Shown: positions 8,627-16,706, counted from the first letter of the stretch. The stretch: DNA of 20,599 bases from a bacterium (GCA_029560815.1 JAKQKF010000390.1:1-20599), one strand, 5' to 3'. Notes: generated by a model from the letters alone, not told the origin. A program made the numbers and translations.

Positions 8627-10033
8627 ATGTACACACTCTGGCGCTATATCATCAAGGAACATATCGGCCCCTTTTTTTTCGCCATCTGCGTGATCACCCT
8701 GGTTTTCGTCCTCAATCTGGTCTTTCGCGAGCTGCCGCGCATCCTCAGCCGCGGCCTGGAGCTGCTCCTGGTCCTCGAATTCTTCGCCCTCAACATGGCC
8801 TGGATCGTCGCCCTCGCCGTCCCCATGGCCGTCCTGGTCGCTGCTCTCATGGCCTTCGGACGGCTGGCCGGCGACAACGAAATCATCGCCATGAAAGCCA
8901 GCGGTGTCAGCGTCTTGCGCATGATCACTCCGGTGCTGATCTGCGCAGCCGGACTGGCCCTCTTTCTGATCTGGTTCAACAATTCGGTCTTGCCCGACTT
9001 TAACCACCGCGCCCGTCTGCTCGCCTCCGACATCGCGCGCAAACGGCCTACCCTCTCCCTCGAGGCGGGGGTGATCTATCGCGATCTGCCCAACTATACC
9101 CTGCTCGTCCAGCACATCATCGAGACCCCCGACACCGCCTTTGTCGATTCGGTCTATATCGACGACAACTCCAATCCCAACTCCAGCACCTTCATCACCG
9201 CCGATCGCGGCAAGATCTACCTCAACCCCCGCAACGGCCAGCTCAGCATCATCCTCTATGACGGCGTCATGTACGAACTCAACCTCGAGGAGATGGAGGC
9301 GTACCGGCAGCTGCGCTTTCCCAAGCAGGTGCTCTCCATCAGCGTGCCGGACATGGTTATGGAGCGGAGCGAATCGGAATACCGCGGAGACCGCGAAAAA
9401 AGCTCGGCGATGATGCGCAGCGAGGTGACGACCAACCATCGGGAGATGGCTACCGCCTCCGCACGCATGGTCAAAAAGCTGCACGCCCACTTCGCCCGCT
9501 ACCTGCCGCCCCCGGACAGCCTCCTCGCCTCCGGGGCGCATAAGGAAACTCCCCTCTCGCTGCCGCTGCAGCCCGCCCCGCTGCTGGCCGAGAGCCAGCG
9601 CCTCAAGCAGGAACTCACGGCGGATCTGAGCTTTGTCAACGGCCTCGACCGCAAGAACTACCAGCTGCTGGTGGAGATCCACAAAAAGTATTCCATTCCC
9701 TTCGCCTGCCTGATCTTCGTGCTGGTCGGCGCACCGCTGGGAATGATGGCCCGCAAGGGCTCCATGGCCATGGCCGCCGGGGTCAGCTTTAGCTTTTTCC
9801 TCCTCTACTGGGCCTCCCTCATCGGCGGCGAGGAACTCGCCGACGAGCAGCTCATCTCGCCCTTTATGGCGATGTGGCTGGCCAATATCATTGTGGGCAT
9901 CGCCGGCATCTATCTGGTCTTTTATGCGGTGCGGGAATCCACCCTCTTCAATCCGGATACCATTAAAAGCTTCTTCGCCCGGTTCCGCCAGCGTGCCAGC
10001 AAGGCCGCCGCGGAAGACGGCGGGATCTCCTGA
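8627..10033 (+). CDS. lptF: LptF-type LPS export permease (YjgP/YjgQ family)
   Basis: Inner-membrane permease subunit of 468 aa of the LptB2FG ABC transporter, which extracts lipopolysaccharide from the inner membrane and passes it to the periplasmic Lpt bridge. Three N-terminal membrane helices (about 13-33, 55-78, 98-118) are followed by a periplasmic beta-jellyroll (about 120-240). An extra hydrophilic, helix-prone segment follows (about 241-345), then three C-terminal helices (about 355-372, 380-398, 412-434). The coupling-helix region RLAGDNEIIAMKASG (79-93) and FVLVGAPLG (364-372) are typical of the family. At 468 aa it is about 100 residues longer than the enterobacterial protein because of the middle segment. 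The start ATG has a TAGGT site 7 nt upstream. lptG follows after a 20-nt gap. LptF rather than LptG is inferred from gene order and the family-typical LptG end of the next gene. Confidence 0.87.
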   Translation: MYTLWRYIIKEHIGPFFFAICVITLVFVLNLVFRELPRILSRGLELLLVLEFFALNMAWIVALAVPMAVLVAALMAFGRLAGDNEIIAMKASGVSVLRMITPVLICAAGLALFLIWFNNSVLPDFNHRARLLASDIARKRPTLSLEAGVIYRDLPNYTLLVQHIIETPDTAFVDSVYIDDNSNPNSSTFITADRGKIYLNPRNGQLSIILYDGVMYELNLEEMEAYRQLRFPKQVLSISVPDMVMERSESEYRGDREKSSAMMRSEVTTNHREMATASARMVKKLHAHFARYLPPPDSLLASGAHKETPLSLPLQPAPLLAESQRLKQELTADLSFVNGLDRKNYQLLVEIHKKYSIPFACLIFVLVGAPLGMMARKGSMAMAAGVSFSFFLLYWASLIGGEELADEQLISPFMAMWLANIIVGIAGIYLVFYAVRESTLFNPDTIKSFFARFRQRASKAAAEDGGIS

Positions 10034-10053
10034 ACAGGGGCTTGACGATCATC

Positions 10054-11130
10054 ATGACCACACTCGACCGCTATCTGCTGCGTAAATTTTTCGGCGTCCT
10101 CTTCTTCGCCCTCTTCGCCTTCATCTGCATCTTCATCATTGTCGATGGCGTCGAAAAGCTGGATACTTTCATCGACAAGGATGTCCCCGGCGGCATTGTC
10201 TTCAAGCTCTATCTCTACTACATCCCCTATATCGTCACCCTGACCTTGCCGGTCGCCATGCTGCTCGCCAGCCTCTTCAGCATCGGCACCATGGCCAGGC
10301 AAAATGAGATCATCGCGCAGATCTCCTCCGGTTTGTCCCTCTACCGCATCCTCGCCCCCCTCCTGCTCCTCTCCCTGTTCATCAGCGCCGGCGCGCTCTG
10401 GTTCGGCGAGACGGTGGTGCCCCGGGCCAGCGCCGCCCGCAGCCGGCTCATCGATGAGCATATCGAAAAACAGCGCGAGGTGTGGCGCAAAAGGGTGAAC
10501 AACGTCTATGCCCTGGACGCCCGGGAGCGCCGCATCAGCATGCGCTGGTTCGATACCATCCATCACATCGGCCACAAGATCAATATCCGCCGCTTCGAGG
10601 GACTGGATCTCAAGCTGCACATCTATGCCAACCGCATGGAGTGGAAAGACAGTACCTGGGTACTCTATGAGGGGGTGGAACGGAGCTTCATTGGGGAGAA
10701 AGAGTCGGTGCGGACCTTCTCCACCCTGACTCTGGAGGACGAGAATCTCACGCCCGCGGATTTCGGCAAGGTGCTCAAAAAACCGGAAGAGATGTCTTTC
10801 ACGGAACTGCGCAGTTTTATCAAGGAGGTGGAACGCAACGGCGGCGACCCCGACCACTGGCTGGTCGACCTCTATCTCAAGATCGCCATCCCCTTTGCCA
10901 ATTTCATCATCGTCCTTTTCGGCGCGCCGCTCTCCTCGCCCAAGCGCCGCTCCGGCAGCGCGACCGGCTTCGGGGTCAGCCTCGCCGTCTGCTTCGTCTA
11001 TTTCGGGATCGTCAAGACCGCCCAGTCCTTCGGGCAGAACGGCATTTTTCCTCCCCTGGTGGCCGCCTGGTCCGCCAACGTCCTCTTCTTTATCGCCGGC
11101 CTGTGGGTAATGTACAAAGCCCCTAAATAG
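10054..11130 (+). CDS. lptG: LptG-type LPS export permease (YjgP/YjgQ family)
   Basis: Partner permease of LptF, 358 aa, close to the usual size. Three helices at the N-terminus (about 11-31, 57-77, 97-117) include the cytoplasmic coupling segment TMARQNEIIAQISSG (79-93). The periplasmic jellyroll spans about 120-240. The C-terminal part has the strong family pattern: MSFTELRSFIKE near 245, then KIAIPFANFIIVLFGAPL, a Ser/Gly-rich loop (RRSGSATGFG) and SFGQNGIFPPLVAAW before the last helix. I chose the ATG at 10054, which has an AGGGG 13 nt upstream; a TTG at 10042 is in frame but sits against that site. It is translated from the same transcript as lptF. It ends 36 nt from the convergent DprA-like gene. 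Confidence 0.88.
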   Translation: MTTLDRYLLRKFFGVLFFALFAFICIFIIVDGVEKLDTFIDKDVPGGIVFKLYLYYIPYIVTLTLPVAMLLASLFSIGTMARQNEIIAQISSGLSLYRILAPLLLLSLFISAGALWFGETVVPRASAARSRLIDEHIEKQREVWRKRVNNVYALDARERRISMRWFDTIHHIGHKINIRRFEGLDLKLHIYANRMEWKDSTWVLYEGVERSFIGEKESVRTFSTLTLEDENLTPADFGKVLKKPEEMSFTELRSFIKEVERNGGDPDHWLVDLYLKIAIPFANFIIVLFGAPLSSPKRRSGSATGFGVSLAVCFVYFGIVKTAQSFGQNGIFPPLVAAWSANVLFFIAGLWVMYKAPK

Positions 11131-11166
11131 CCCGCCAGCCCGGATCCCTCCGGCCGGCCGGACGCA

Positions 11167-11844
11167 TCACGGCTCGGGCGCGCCGGGCCCCGCGAGTCCG
11201 CTGATAAAAGCCCCGACCCGGATACTGCGCACCCCCAGCTTTTGCAGATGGGCCGTCGCCGCATCGGCGAATGTCCAGACCGGCTTGCCCCACTTGCGCA
11301 CCTGCTCGCAGAGATACTCCGTTTTTCCTCCCGGCGCAGCATAGGCGACAAAGACCAGATCCGCCGCCGCGGCCATGCAGAGATTGCGCTGAAAGGCGGT
11401 CTCGCGGGTGATCCGTCCCTCAGAGATGCCGAAATTAAGCAGCAGATAGCGGTTCTGCACCAGCAGGGAACGCTCCTCCGGGGTCATGCGCCGCTTTTCA
11501 AGCGCGCGCGCCGGGCAGCTGATCATCGGCGTGGCGCTGCGCTGGAGCAGCTCGAACCACTCCTTCTCCACCGGCGAATGAAATCCGCTCATCACCGTCA
11601 CCAGATTCTGCCGCAGGCCGTTGGCCAGATCGAAGGATTTGCTGAGTATGCTCCCGGGGCAGCGCACCGAGCAGAAGAGGGCCAGTTTGCAGCCCTGCAG
11701 CAGACGGACATCCCCCTGGATCTCCAGAAAGGAGGGCGCACCCCGGCCCAGAGCCTGATAGAGGGCCGGTGCAAGCTCCCTGCTCTGGCGGGCGGAGTAG
11801 CGGATGCGCTCCACCGGTGCCTCATCGATGATGTCATGTCCCAT
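11167..11844 (-). CDS. Stand-alone DprA/Smf-like SLOG-fold protein
   Basis: A 225-aa protein resembling the Rossmann-like core of DprA, the RecA loader for incoming single-stranded DNA. DprA-like landmarks are a leader FLEIQGDVRLLQGCKLALFCSVR (in two parts, 39-61) where DprA has its nucleotide-binding GSR loop, an SGFHSPVEKE motif (86-95) in place of the usual SGgArGID, QNRYLLLNFG (130-139), and FQRNLCMAAAADLVFVAYA (151-169) where DprA has RNRIIAGLS and VVEA. It lacks the N-terminal SAM and C-terminal winged-helix domains. The GSR loop reads CSVR, so ligand binding may differ. The ATG at 11844 has an AAGGGG site; an ATG at 11892 is also in frame but without one. It follows mutY by 95 nt and may share its transcript. 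Function is unknown; DNA uptake, nucleic-acid or nucleotide binding are possibilities only. Confidence 0.65.
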   Translation of the reverse strand: MGHDIIDEAPVERIRYSARQSRELAPALYQALGRGAPSFLEIQGDVRLLQGCKLALFCSVRCPGSILSKSFDLANGLRQNLVTVMSGFHSPVEKEWFELLQRSATPMISCPARALEKRRMTPEERSLLVQNRYLLLNFGISEGRITRETAFQRNLCMAAAADLVFVAYAAPGGKTEYLCEQVRKWGKPVWTFADAATAHLQKLGVRSIRVGAFISGLAGPGAPEP

Positions 11845-11939
11845 AAAGTTGTCCCCTTGATCTGCTGCTGTAATGCGGTTATCCCCGGGCATTGGATTGC
11901 GGCTTATTAAATATAAGCCATTTTATGCCGTTCATCAAT

Positions 11940-13151
11940 TCAAATCTTCGGCAGGACGTTTTTTTCCTGCAGCAGCGCGTCGATGACACGGCCGTTGGCG
12001 CGCGGAAAGGCGTACTCCCGCAGCTGCTCCGGTGCGATCCAGCGCCAGTCGCTGCAGGCACGGCAGGACGGACTGCCGCCCAGATAGCGGCAGTGAAAAA
12101 GATGCAGGGTGATGCTGAAATGGGTGTAGGCGTGGTCGACGCTCATGTACTTTTCGGCCACCTCGATCTCCACCCCCAGCTCCTCGGCGGCTTCCCGGAC
12201 TGCCGTCTGTTCCAGGCTCTCCCCGCTCTCCTGTTTGCCCCCGGGGAACTCCCACAATCCCCCCAGCAGCCCCTTCTCCGGCCGGCGGGCGATCAGCAGA
12301 CGGCCCTCGCGCCAGATCAGGGCGGCGGCGATCTGGTGGTGCGGCCTGGCCCGGCGCGGGGATTTCACCGGATAGCGCTCCGGCGCCCCCTCCCTGAAGG
12401 CCGCACAGCAGCCGGCCACGGGGCACACATCACAGGAGGGCGACCGCGGGGTGCAGATCACTGCTCCCAACTCCATCATCGCCTCGTTGAAATCTCCCGG
12501 CCGGCCCGGATCGAAAAAGGCCACGGCCATGGCCTCGATCTTTTTCCGGCCCGCCGCCGCCCGCGCCTCCTCCGCCATCGCCGTCAGCCGCGTGATCACG
12601 CGCACCACATTGCCGTCGACCACCACCTCGGGCAGGCCGAAGGCGATGCTCAATATCGCCGCCGCCGTGTAAGAGCCGATGCCCGGCAGCCCCAGCACCG
12701 CCTCCGCCTCCCCCGGAAAGCGCCCTCCGTATCTGGTCACGATCTCTCCGGCCGCCCGGTGCAGATTGCGCGCCCGGGCATAATAGCCCATCCCCTCCCA
12801 CGCCTTGAGCACCGCATCCAATGGCGCGGCCGCCAGAGCAGCGACATCGGGAAAACGGGCGAGAAAACGCTCGTAATAGGGCAGCACCTGGCGGACCTGG
12901 GTCTGCTGAAGCATGATCTCGGAGATCCAGATCCGGTAGGGATCGCGGTCCTCCCGCCAGGGCAGCACCCGCGCCGAAGCGTCAAACCAGGCCAGCAGCT
13001 CCGCGCGGCAGCGCTGCAGCCACTCCCCATCAGCCGCGACGGCCGGCTGCCATTGAGCGGCCGCATCCCGAACGATGCCTTGCTCAGGTCTGCCGGCTTC
13101 CGCCCGCCCGAGCCTTGCGCCCGCACTTCTCCGCTGCTGCTTCCTCATCAT
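11940..13151 (-). CDS. mutY: Adenine DNA glycosylase MutY with an intact Nudix box
   Basis: DNA repair glycosylase of 403 aa that removes adenine mispaired with 8-oxoguanine. Seen in order: WISEIMLQQTQV (75-86) with the catalytic Glu78, helix-hairpin-helix LPGIGSYTAA (155-164), catalytic Asp179 in VVDGNVVRV, and a 4Fe-4S cluster loop C233-X6-C240-X2-C243-X5-C249. The C-terminal MutT-like domain has a complete Nudix signature (G305, E311, R319, E320, E323, E324, G326) and an 8-oxoguanine-reading loop YTH (342-344), where many MutY have FSH. The first 45 residues precede the family core and look disordered; the two ATGs at 13151 and 13148 have AGGA immediately upstream, so a later start is possible. 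It begins 6 nt after the nitroreductase stop, so they are co-transcribed. Confidence 0.94.
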   Translation of the reverse strand: MMRKQQRRSAGARLGRAEAGRPEQGIVRDAAAQWQPAVAADGEWLQRCRAELLAWFDASARVLPWREDRDPYRIWISEIMLQQTQVRQVLPYYERFLARFPDVAALAAAPLDAVLKAWEGMGYYARARNLHRAAGEIVTRYGGRFPGEAEAVLGLPGIGSYTAAAILSIAFGLPEVVVDGNVVRVITRLTAMAEEARAAAGRKKIEAMAVAFFDPGRPGDFNEAMMELGAVICTPRSPSCDVCPVAGCCAAFREGAPERYPVKSPRRARPHHQIAAALIWREGRLLIARRPEKGLLGGLWEFPGGKQESGESLEQTAVREAAEELGVEIEVAEKYMSVDHAYTHFSITLHLFHCRYLGGSPSCRACSDWRWIAPEQLREYAFPRANGRVIDALLQEKNVLPKI

Positions 13152-13157
13152 TCCTGC

Positions 13158-13715
13158 TCACCCGATCTCGTTGAACCAGCAGATCTCCGCCAGCGCCCGC
13201 CGCTTCTTCTCGGGCATGCGCTGGTGGGCGGAATAGCCGACGGCGAAAAGAGCCACCGGCCGCAGACGGCGCGGGATTCCGAGGGCCTTGCGCACGCCGC
13301 GGGGACTGAACCAGCCGATCCAGCAGGTGCCCAGCCCCAGCTCCGCAGCCTGCAGGCAGAAATGCTCGCCGGCGATGCCGAGATCGAGCAGATAGTAGTC
13401 GATGCCGGTCACCCGCCGGCCCAACCGGTTGGCGACGATGTCAAGTTCGGCGCAAAGGACCACCAGGACCGGGGCCTGCTCAGCCCAGCGCGTGACGCGA
13501 TAGATGCCGGAAAAAGCCCCGCCGGCCAGACGCGCTTTCAGCGCGGGATCGTCGACGATCAGAAAGCGCCAGGGCTGCACATTCTCGGCCGAAGGGGCCA
13601 GACGCGCCGCCTCAACACAGCGCTGCAGCACCTCCCGCTCCACCGGCCGGGCCGCGAAACGGCGCACACTCCGCCGCGCCAGGATGATCTCTGCCAATCC
13701 GTTCTGTTCCGCCAT
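13158..13715 (-). CDS. Nitroreductase-family FMN oxidoreductase
   Basis: A 185-aa flavoenzyme of the short nitroreductase family, predicted to be cytoplasmic and to reduce nitro groups, quinones or related electrophiles with NAD(P)H. The FMN-phosphate site RRSVRRF (14-20), PSAENVQPWRF (41-51) and the GLGTCWIGWFS stretch (127-137) are family hallmarks. The ATG at 13715 has a GAGGGAG site. It heads the minus-strand unit with mutY and possibly the DprA-like gene. I did not find a confident promoter in 13716-13823, which it shares divergently with the tRNA. The physiological substrate cannot be told from sequence; some relatives act in cofactor or redox pathways, and the pairing with mutY may hint at oxidative stress, which is inference. 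Confidence 0.85.
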   Translation of the reverse strand: MAEQNGLAEIILARRSVRRFAARPVEREVLQRCVEAARLAPSAENVQPWRFLIVDDPALKARLAGGAFSGIYRVTRWAEQAPVLVVLCAELDIVANRLGRRVTGIDYYLLDLGIAGEHFCLQAAELGLGTCWIGWFSPRGVRKALGIPRRLRPVALFAVGYSAHQRMPEKKRRALAEICWFNEIG

Positions 13716-13770
13716 ACGTCTGCTCTCCCTCAGGCCGGATAGATTTTATCGAACCCCGATTATTTTTTAC

Positions 13771-13799
13771 TTGATAAAAAGCGGAAATGTTAATACATT
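13771..13799 (+). promoter_or_regulatory. Candidate tRNA-Lys promoter (TTGATA-N17-TACATT)
   Basis: TTGATA (13771-13776), a 17-nt spacer and TACATT (13794-13799) lie just upstream of the tRNA. Transcription would begin around 13806, about 18 nt before the mature tRNA. It matches the sprA candidate at all twelve box positions with the same spacing. Confidence 0.65.
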
Positions 13800-13823
13800 A
13801 TAGCCTGCGATTCCGGAAAAAAA

Positions 13824-13896
<73 letters not shown>

Positions 13897-13906
13897 CACA
13901 TCGAGT

Positions 13907-13938
13907 GAGGGTATTCAGGTGAATACCCTCTTTTTTTT
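13907..13938 (+). terminator. Perfect intrinsic terminator of the tRNA gene
   Basis: A perfect 10-bp stem, GAGGGTATTC (13907-13916) with GAATACCCTC (13921-13930), has an AGGT loop and is followed by eight T residues. With the promoter at 13771 it makes a self-contained tRNA unit of about 130 nt. It stands 25 nt before the start of the glycosyltransferase. Confidence 0.93.
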
Positions 13939-13963
13939 CCTCACCCGTTCTTCAGGTCCGCGC

Positions 13964-14857
13964 ATGGTGACAGAAAGCAAGCCCCTGGTTTCGGTGATCA
14001 TCGCCTCCTATAACCAGAAGCACTACATCTTTGACGCCCTCGCATCGGTCTTTGACCAGGAATGCGATTTCGCTTTCGAGGTCATCGTCGCCGACTCGAG
14101 CGGGGATGACACCCCCGCCCTGGTGCAGAATCGCTTTCCCCAGACCCGCGTCATCGCCCTCAGGGAGCGCGCCTATCCCGGCACCGCGCGCAACGCCGGT
14201 CTGGAGATCGCCCGCGGCGAGTACTTTGCTTTCACCGACACCGACTGTCTGGTCGATCGCCACTGGCTGCAGAACCTGGTCGCAGCCCACCGCGAGGGCT
14301 ATCCGGTGGTCGGCGGCATGGTTAAAAACGGCACCCCCTGGTCCCTCTTCGGCACCCTCGATTATCTCATGGAGTGCAGCGATCTGCTCACCCCCTACGC
14401 CACCACCGCCAAGGACCACTTCGGCACCGGCAATGTCTCGTTCAGCCGCGATATTTACCAGGAGTACGGCCCCTTTGCCAACCAGGTCAAGGGCAGCGAC
14501 AACATGTACTTCCGCAAGATCCACGGCAGCGGCCAGGTGCTCTACTGGGAGCCGAAGGCGGTGATCTGGCACCGCAACCGCACCAAACTCAAAAAGATCC
14601 TCCGCAACCAGTACGAACTGGGCATCGGATCGGCGCAGAACCGCCGCAAGAATCCGGTCGCCGGCAGGATCTTTGTCCGCTATCCAGTCCTCATCCCGCT
14701 GATCCCGGCGGTGCGCATCTTCACCATCGGCCAGCGCCTGCTGCGCTACAGTCCCCTCAACTTGCTCAAATACGTGGTTATGCTGCCGCTGGTGCTGCTC
14801 TGTCTGATCTGGTACACAGCCGGCTTTTGGCATGGCTTCCGCCGGCCGCAGAGCTAA
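13964..14857 (+). CDS. Family 2 (GT-A) glycosyltransferase, membrane-associated
   Basis: A 297-aa glycosyltransferase that probably adds a sugar from a nucleotide donor to a lipid-linked glycan at the cytoplasmic face. The GT-A start VSVIIASYNQ (9-18), VADSSGDDT (42-50), RNAGLEIARGEYFAFTDTDC with the metal-binding DTD (92-94), and GTGNVSF (154-160) fit family 2. A hydrophobic C-terminus (about 240-258 and 270-290) suggests membrane anchoring. The start is the ATG at 13964, with an AGG 7 nt upstream; the frame is open back into the tRNA, but that part cannot be coding. No promoter fits between the terminator and the start. Its stop overlaps that of convergent nadE. Sugar and acceptor are unknown; a role with the nearby polysaccharide genes is possible. 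Confidence 0.87.
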   Translation: MVTESKPLVSVIIASYNQKHYIFDALASVFDQECDFAFEVIVADSSGDDTPALVQNRFPQTRVIALRERAYPGTARNAGLEIARGEYFAFTDTDCLVDRHWLQNLVAAHREGYPVVGGMVKNGTPWSLFGTLDYLMECSDLLTPYATTAKDHFGTGNVSFSRDIYQEYGPFANQVKGSDNMYFRKIHGSGQVLYWEPKAVIWHRNRTKLKKILRNQYELGIGSAQNRRKNPVAGRIFVRYPVLIPLIPAVRIFTIGQRLLRYSPLNLLKYVVMLPLVLLCLIWYTAGFWHGFRRPQS

Positions 14858-16593
14858 ATCTCCCGGTAGTGGTTGGTGATCGGCATGCGCCGGTCCTTGC
14901 CGAAAGCGCGCGGGGTGATCTTGATGCCCGGCGCCCCCTGCCGGCGCTTGTACTCGGCGAAATCGACCAGCCGCGCCACTCTCCTGACCATTTTACCCTC
15001 GAATCCCTGCGTAATGATCTCCGCCACCCCCATCTCCTTCTCCACATAGAGCTCGAGCACGGCATCGAGCAGATCGTAGGGCGGCAGGCTGTCCTGATCG
15101 GTCTGGTCCGGGCGCAGTTCCGCTGAGGGAGGCTTGGTGATGATCGCGCGCGGGATCAGGTCGTAGCCGGCCAGTTTGTTACGGTATTCGCAGAGGGCAT
15201 AGACCGTCGTTTTGTAGACATCCTTCAGGGGTGAAAAGCCGCCCGCCATGTCCCCGTAAATGGTGCAGTAACCGACGCTTACTTCGCTCTTGTTGCCGGT
15301 GACCAGGACCATCCAGCCAAATTTGTTGGAGAGGGCCATGAGCAGATTGCCGCGAATACGCGCCTGCAGATTCTCCTCGGCCACGTCGGGCTCCCGCCCT
15401 GCAAAAAGCTCCGCCAGCATCTCCTCATAGGCCTTGAAGGCGGGAGCGATCGGCAGCGTAAAGAGCTGAATCCCCAGGTTCCGCGCCAGCTCTTCCGAAT
15501 CGGTGACGCTGCCGGAAGAGGAAAAACGGGAGGGCATCGTCACAGCCGCAACCTGACCGGGGCCGAGGGCGTCTGCGGCCAGAACGGCGACCAGCGCCGA
15601 ATCGATGCCGCCGCTCAAACCCAGGGTCACTTTTTTGAAACCGTTCTTGCGGGTATAGTCTCCCAGCCCGAGCAGAAGGGCCTGATAGATCTCCTCGGTC
15701 TCACTCTTGACCGGTGCGATCATGCGGGGCGCGGCGCGGCGCTCCGGCCGCGGCCGGACGCTCCACGACACGGGCAGGAGATGGGGAGAATCGAGAGCGT
15801 TGGCGGGCGGCGCCAGCCGTGCGCGGGCGCGGCGCAGAGCGGCAAACTCTTCCAGGGGCAGATCGGCGATGATGAAATCCTCCTGAAACCCGCCACCCGC
15901 CGCGAGCAGGCGGCCGTCCGCGGCCACCACCAGGCTGCGGCCGTCGAAGACCAGCTCGTCCTGGCCGCCGATCAGATTGAGATAGGCCAGGACGCTGCCG
16001 GTGCGTCGGGCCCGGCTCCGCATCAGCTCCAGCCGCTCCTCCCCCTTGTTGCTGTGAAAAGGCGAAGCAGAGATATTGAGCAGGAGGTCGGCCCCGCCGA
16101 GCAGGGCTTCGGATTCAACCACGCTCTCCTCGATCCAGATGTCTTCGCAGATGCTCACCCCGATGCGCAGGGCTCCGAGGTCGAGCACCAGGGGCTGCCG
16201 GCCGGCCTCGAAATAGCGCTCCTCATCGAAGACACTGTAGTTGGGCAGATGCACCTTGTGGTAGACGCCGATGATCCCGCCGCGGTGGAGGACGGCGGCG
16301 GCATTGAAGAGCCGCCCCTGCAGCTCGTCGACAAAGCCGACGATGGCGAGACATTCGCCGCTCTCGGCAGCGACAGCCTGCAGCTGCTCGCGCTGGTCGG
16401 CGACGAACTGCCGCCGCAGCAGCAGATCCTCGGGGGGATAGCCGGTCAGGGCCAGCTCGGGGAAAGCGATCAGATCGCAGCCCTCCTCTGCCGCCGCGGC
16501 CATTTTTTCGGTGATCCGGCGGCGGTTGCCCGGCAGATCACCAACGACAGTATTGATCTGCGCCAGAGCGATTCGAAAGCAGGGTTCGGTCAT
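14854..16593 (-). CDS. nadE: Glutamine-dependent NAD+ synthetase
   Basis: Cytoplasmic enzyme of 579 aa making NAD+ from nicotinate adenine dinucleotide, ATP and glutamine, the last step of NAD biosynthesis. The N-terminal nitrilase-type glutaminase has the Glu-Lys-Cys triad E46 (FPELALTGYPP), K113 (YHKVHLPNY) and C149 (GVSICEDIW). The C-terminal synthetase has the ATP pyrophosphatase loop GLSGGIDSA (325-333), VTGNKSEVSVGYCTIYGDM (431-449) and GGFSPLKDVYKT (451-462), ending in the typical KITPRAFGKDRRMPI. Length matches the two-domain family, so no separate glutaminase is needed. The ATG at 16593 has an AAGGAAAG site. A candidate promoter lies at 16709-16737, face to face with that of rmlB. 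Confidence 0.96.
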   Translation of the reverse strand: MTEPCFRIALAQINTVVGDLPGNRRRITEKMAAAAEEGCDLIAFPELALTGYPPEDLLLRRQFVADQREQLQAVAAESGECLAIVGFVDELQGRLFNAAAVLHRGGIIGVYHKVHLPNYSVFDEERYFEAGRQPLVLDLGALRIGVSICEDIWIEESVVESEALLGGADLLLNISASPFHSNKGEERLELMRSRARRTGSVLAYLNLIGGQDELVFDGRSLVVAADGRLLAAGGGFQEDFIIADLPLEEFAALRRARARLAPPANALDSPHLLPVSWSVRPRPERRAAPRMIAPVKSETEEIYQALLLGLGDYTRKNGFKKVTLGLSGGIDSALVAVLAADALGPGQVAAVTMPSRFSSSGSVTDSEELARNLGIQLFTLPIAPAFKAYEEMLAELFAGREPDVAEENLQARIRGNLLMALSNKFGWMVLVTGNKSEVSVGYCTIYGDMAGGFSPLKDVYKTTVYALCEYRNKLAGYDLIPRAIITKPPSAELRPDQTDQDSLPPYDLLDAVLELYVEKEMGVAEIITQGFEGKMVRRVARLVDFAEYKRRQGAPGIKITPRAFGKDRRMPITNHYREI

Positions 16594-16677
16594 GGGATCT
16601 TTCCTTTTTCCGCAAAGCGGTCCCCTCTGCGGTACTTAGAATTGTTCATGCTGCGGCTGGGCTTGAAAAATAATGAA

Positions 16678-16706
16678 TTGACTTTTAACAGCCGGGTTTG
16701 TACATT
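16678..16706 (+). promoter_or_regulatory. Candidate rmlB operon promoter (TTGACT-N17-TACATT)
   Basis: TTGACT (16678-16683), a 17-nt spacer and TACATT (16701-16706) lie 58 nt upstream of the rmlB start. Transcription from here would cover rmlB, wecB and the SLBB gene. The downstream box and spacing equal those of the sprA and tRNA candidates. Confidence 0.6.

Noticed and set aside
11149..11162. Perfect 14-nt palindrome TCCGGCCGGCCGGA between lptG and the DprA-like gene
   Set aside because: It has no loop and no T-run, so it makes a poor terminator, and GC-rich palindromes of this size arise easily here.
11892..13742. 616-codon plus-strand frame opposite mutY and the nitroreductase
   Set aside because: The product is rich in Pro, Arg, His and Gln without family features, a typical antisense shadow in GC-rich DNA.
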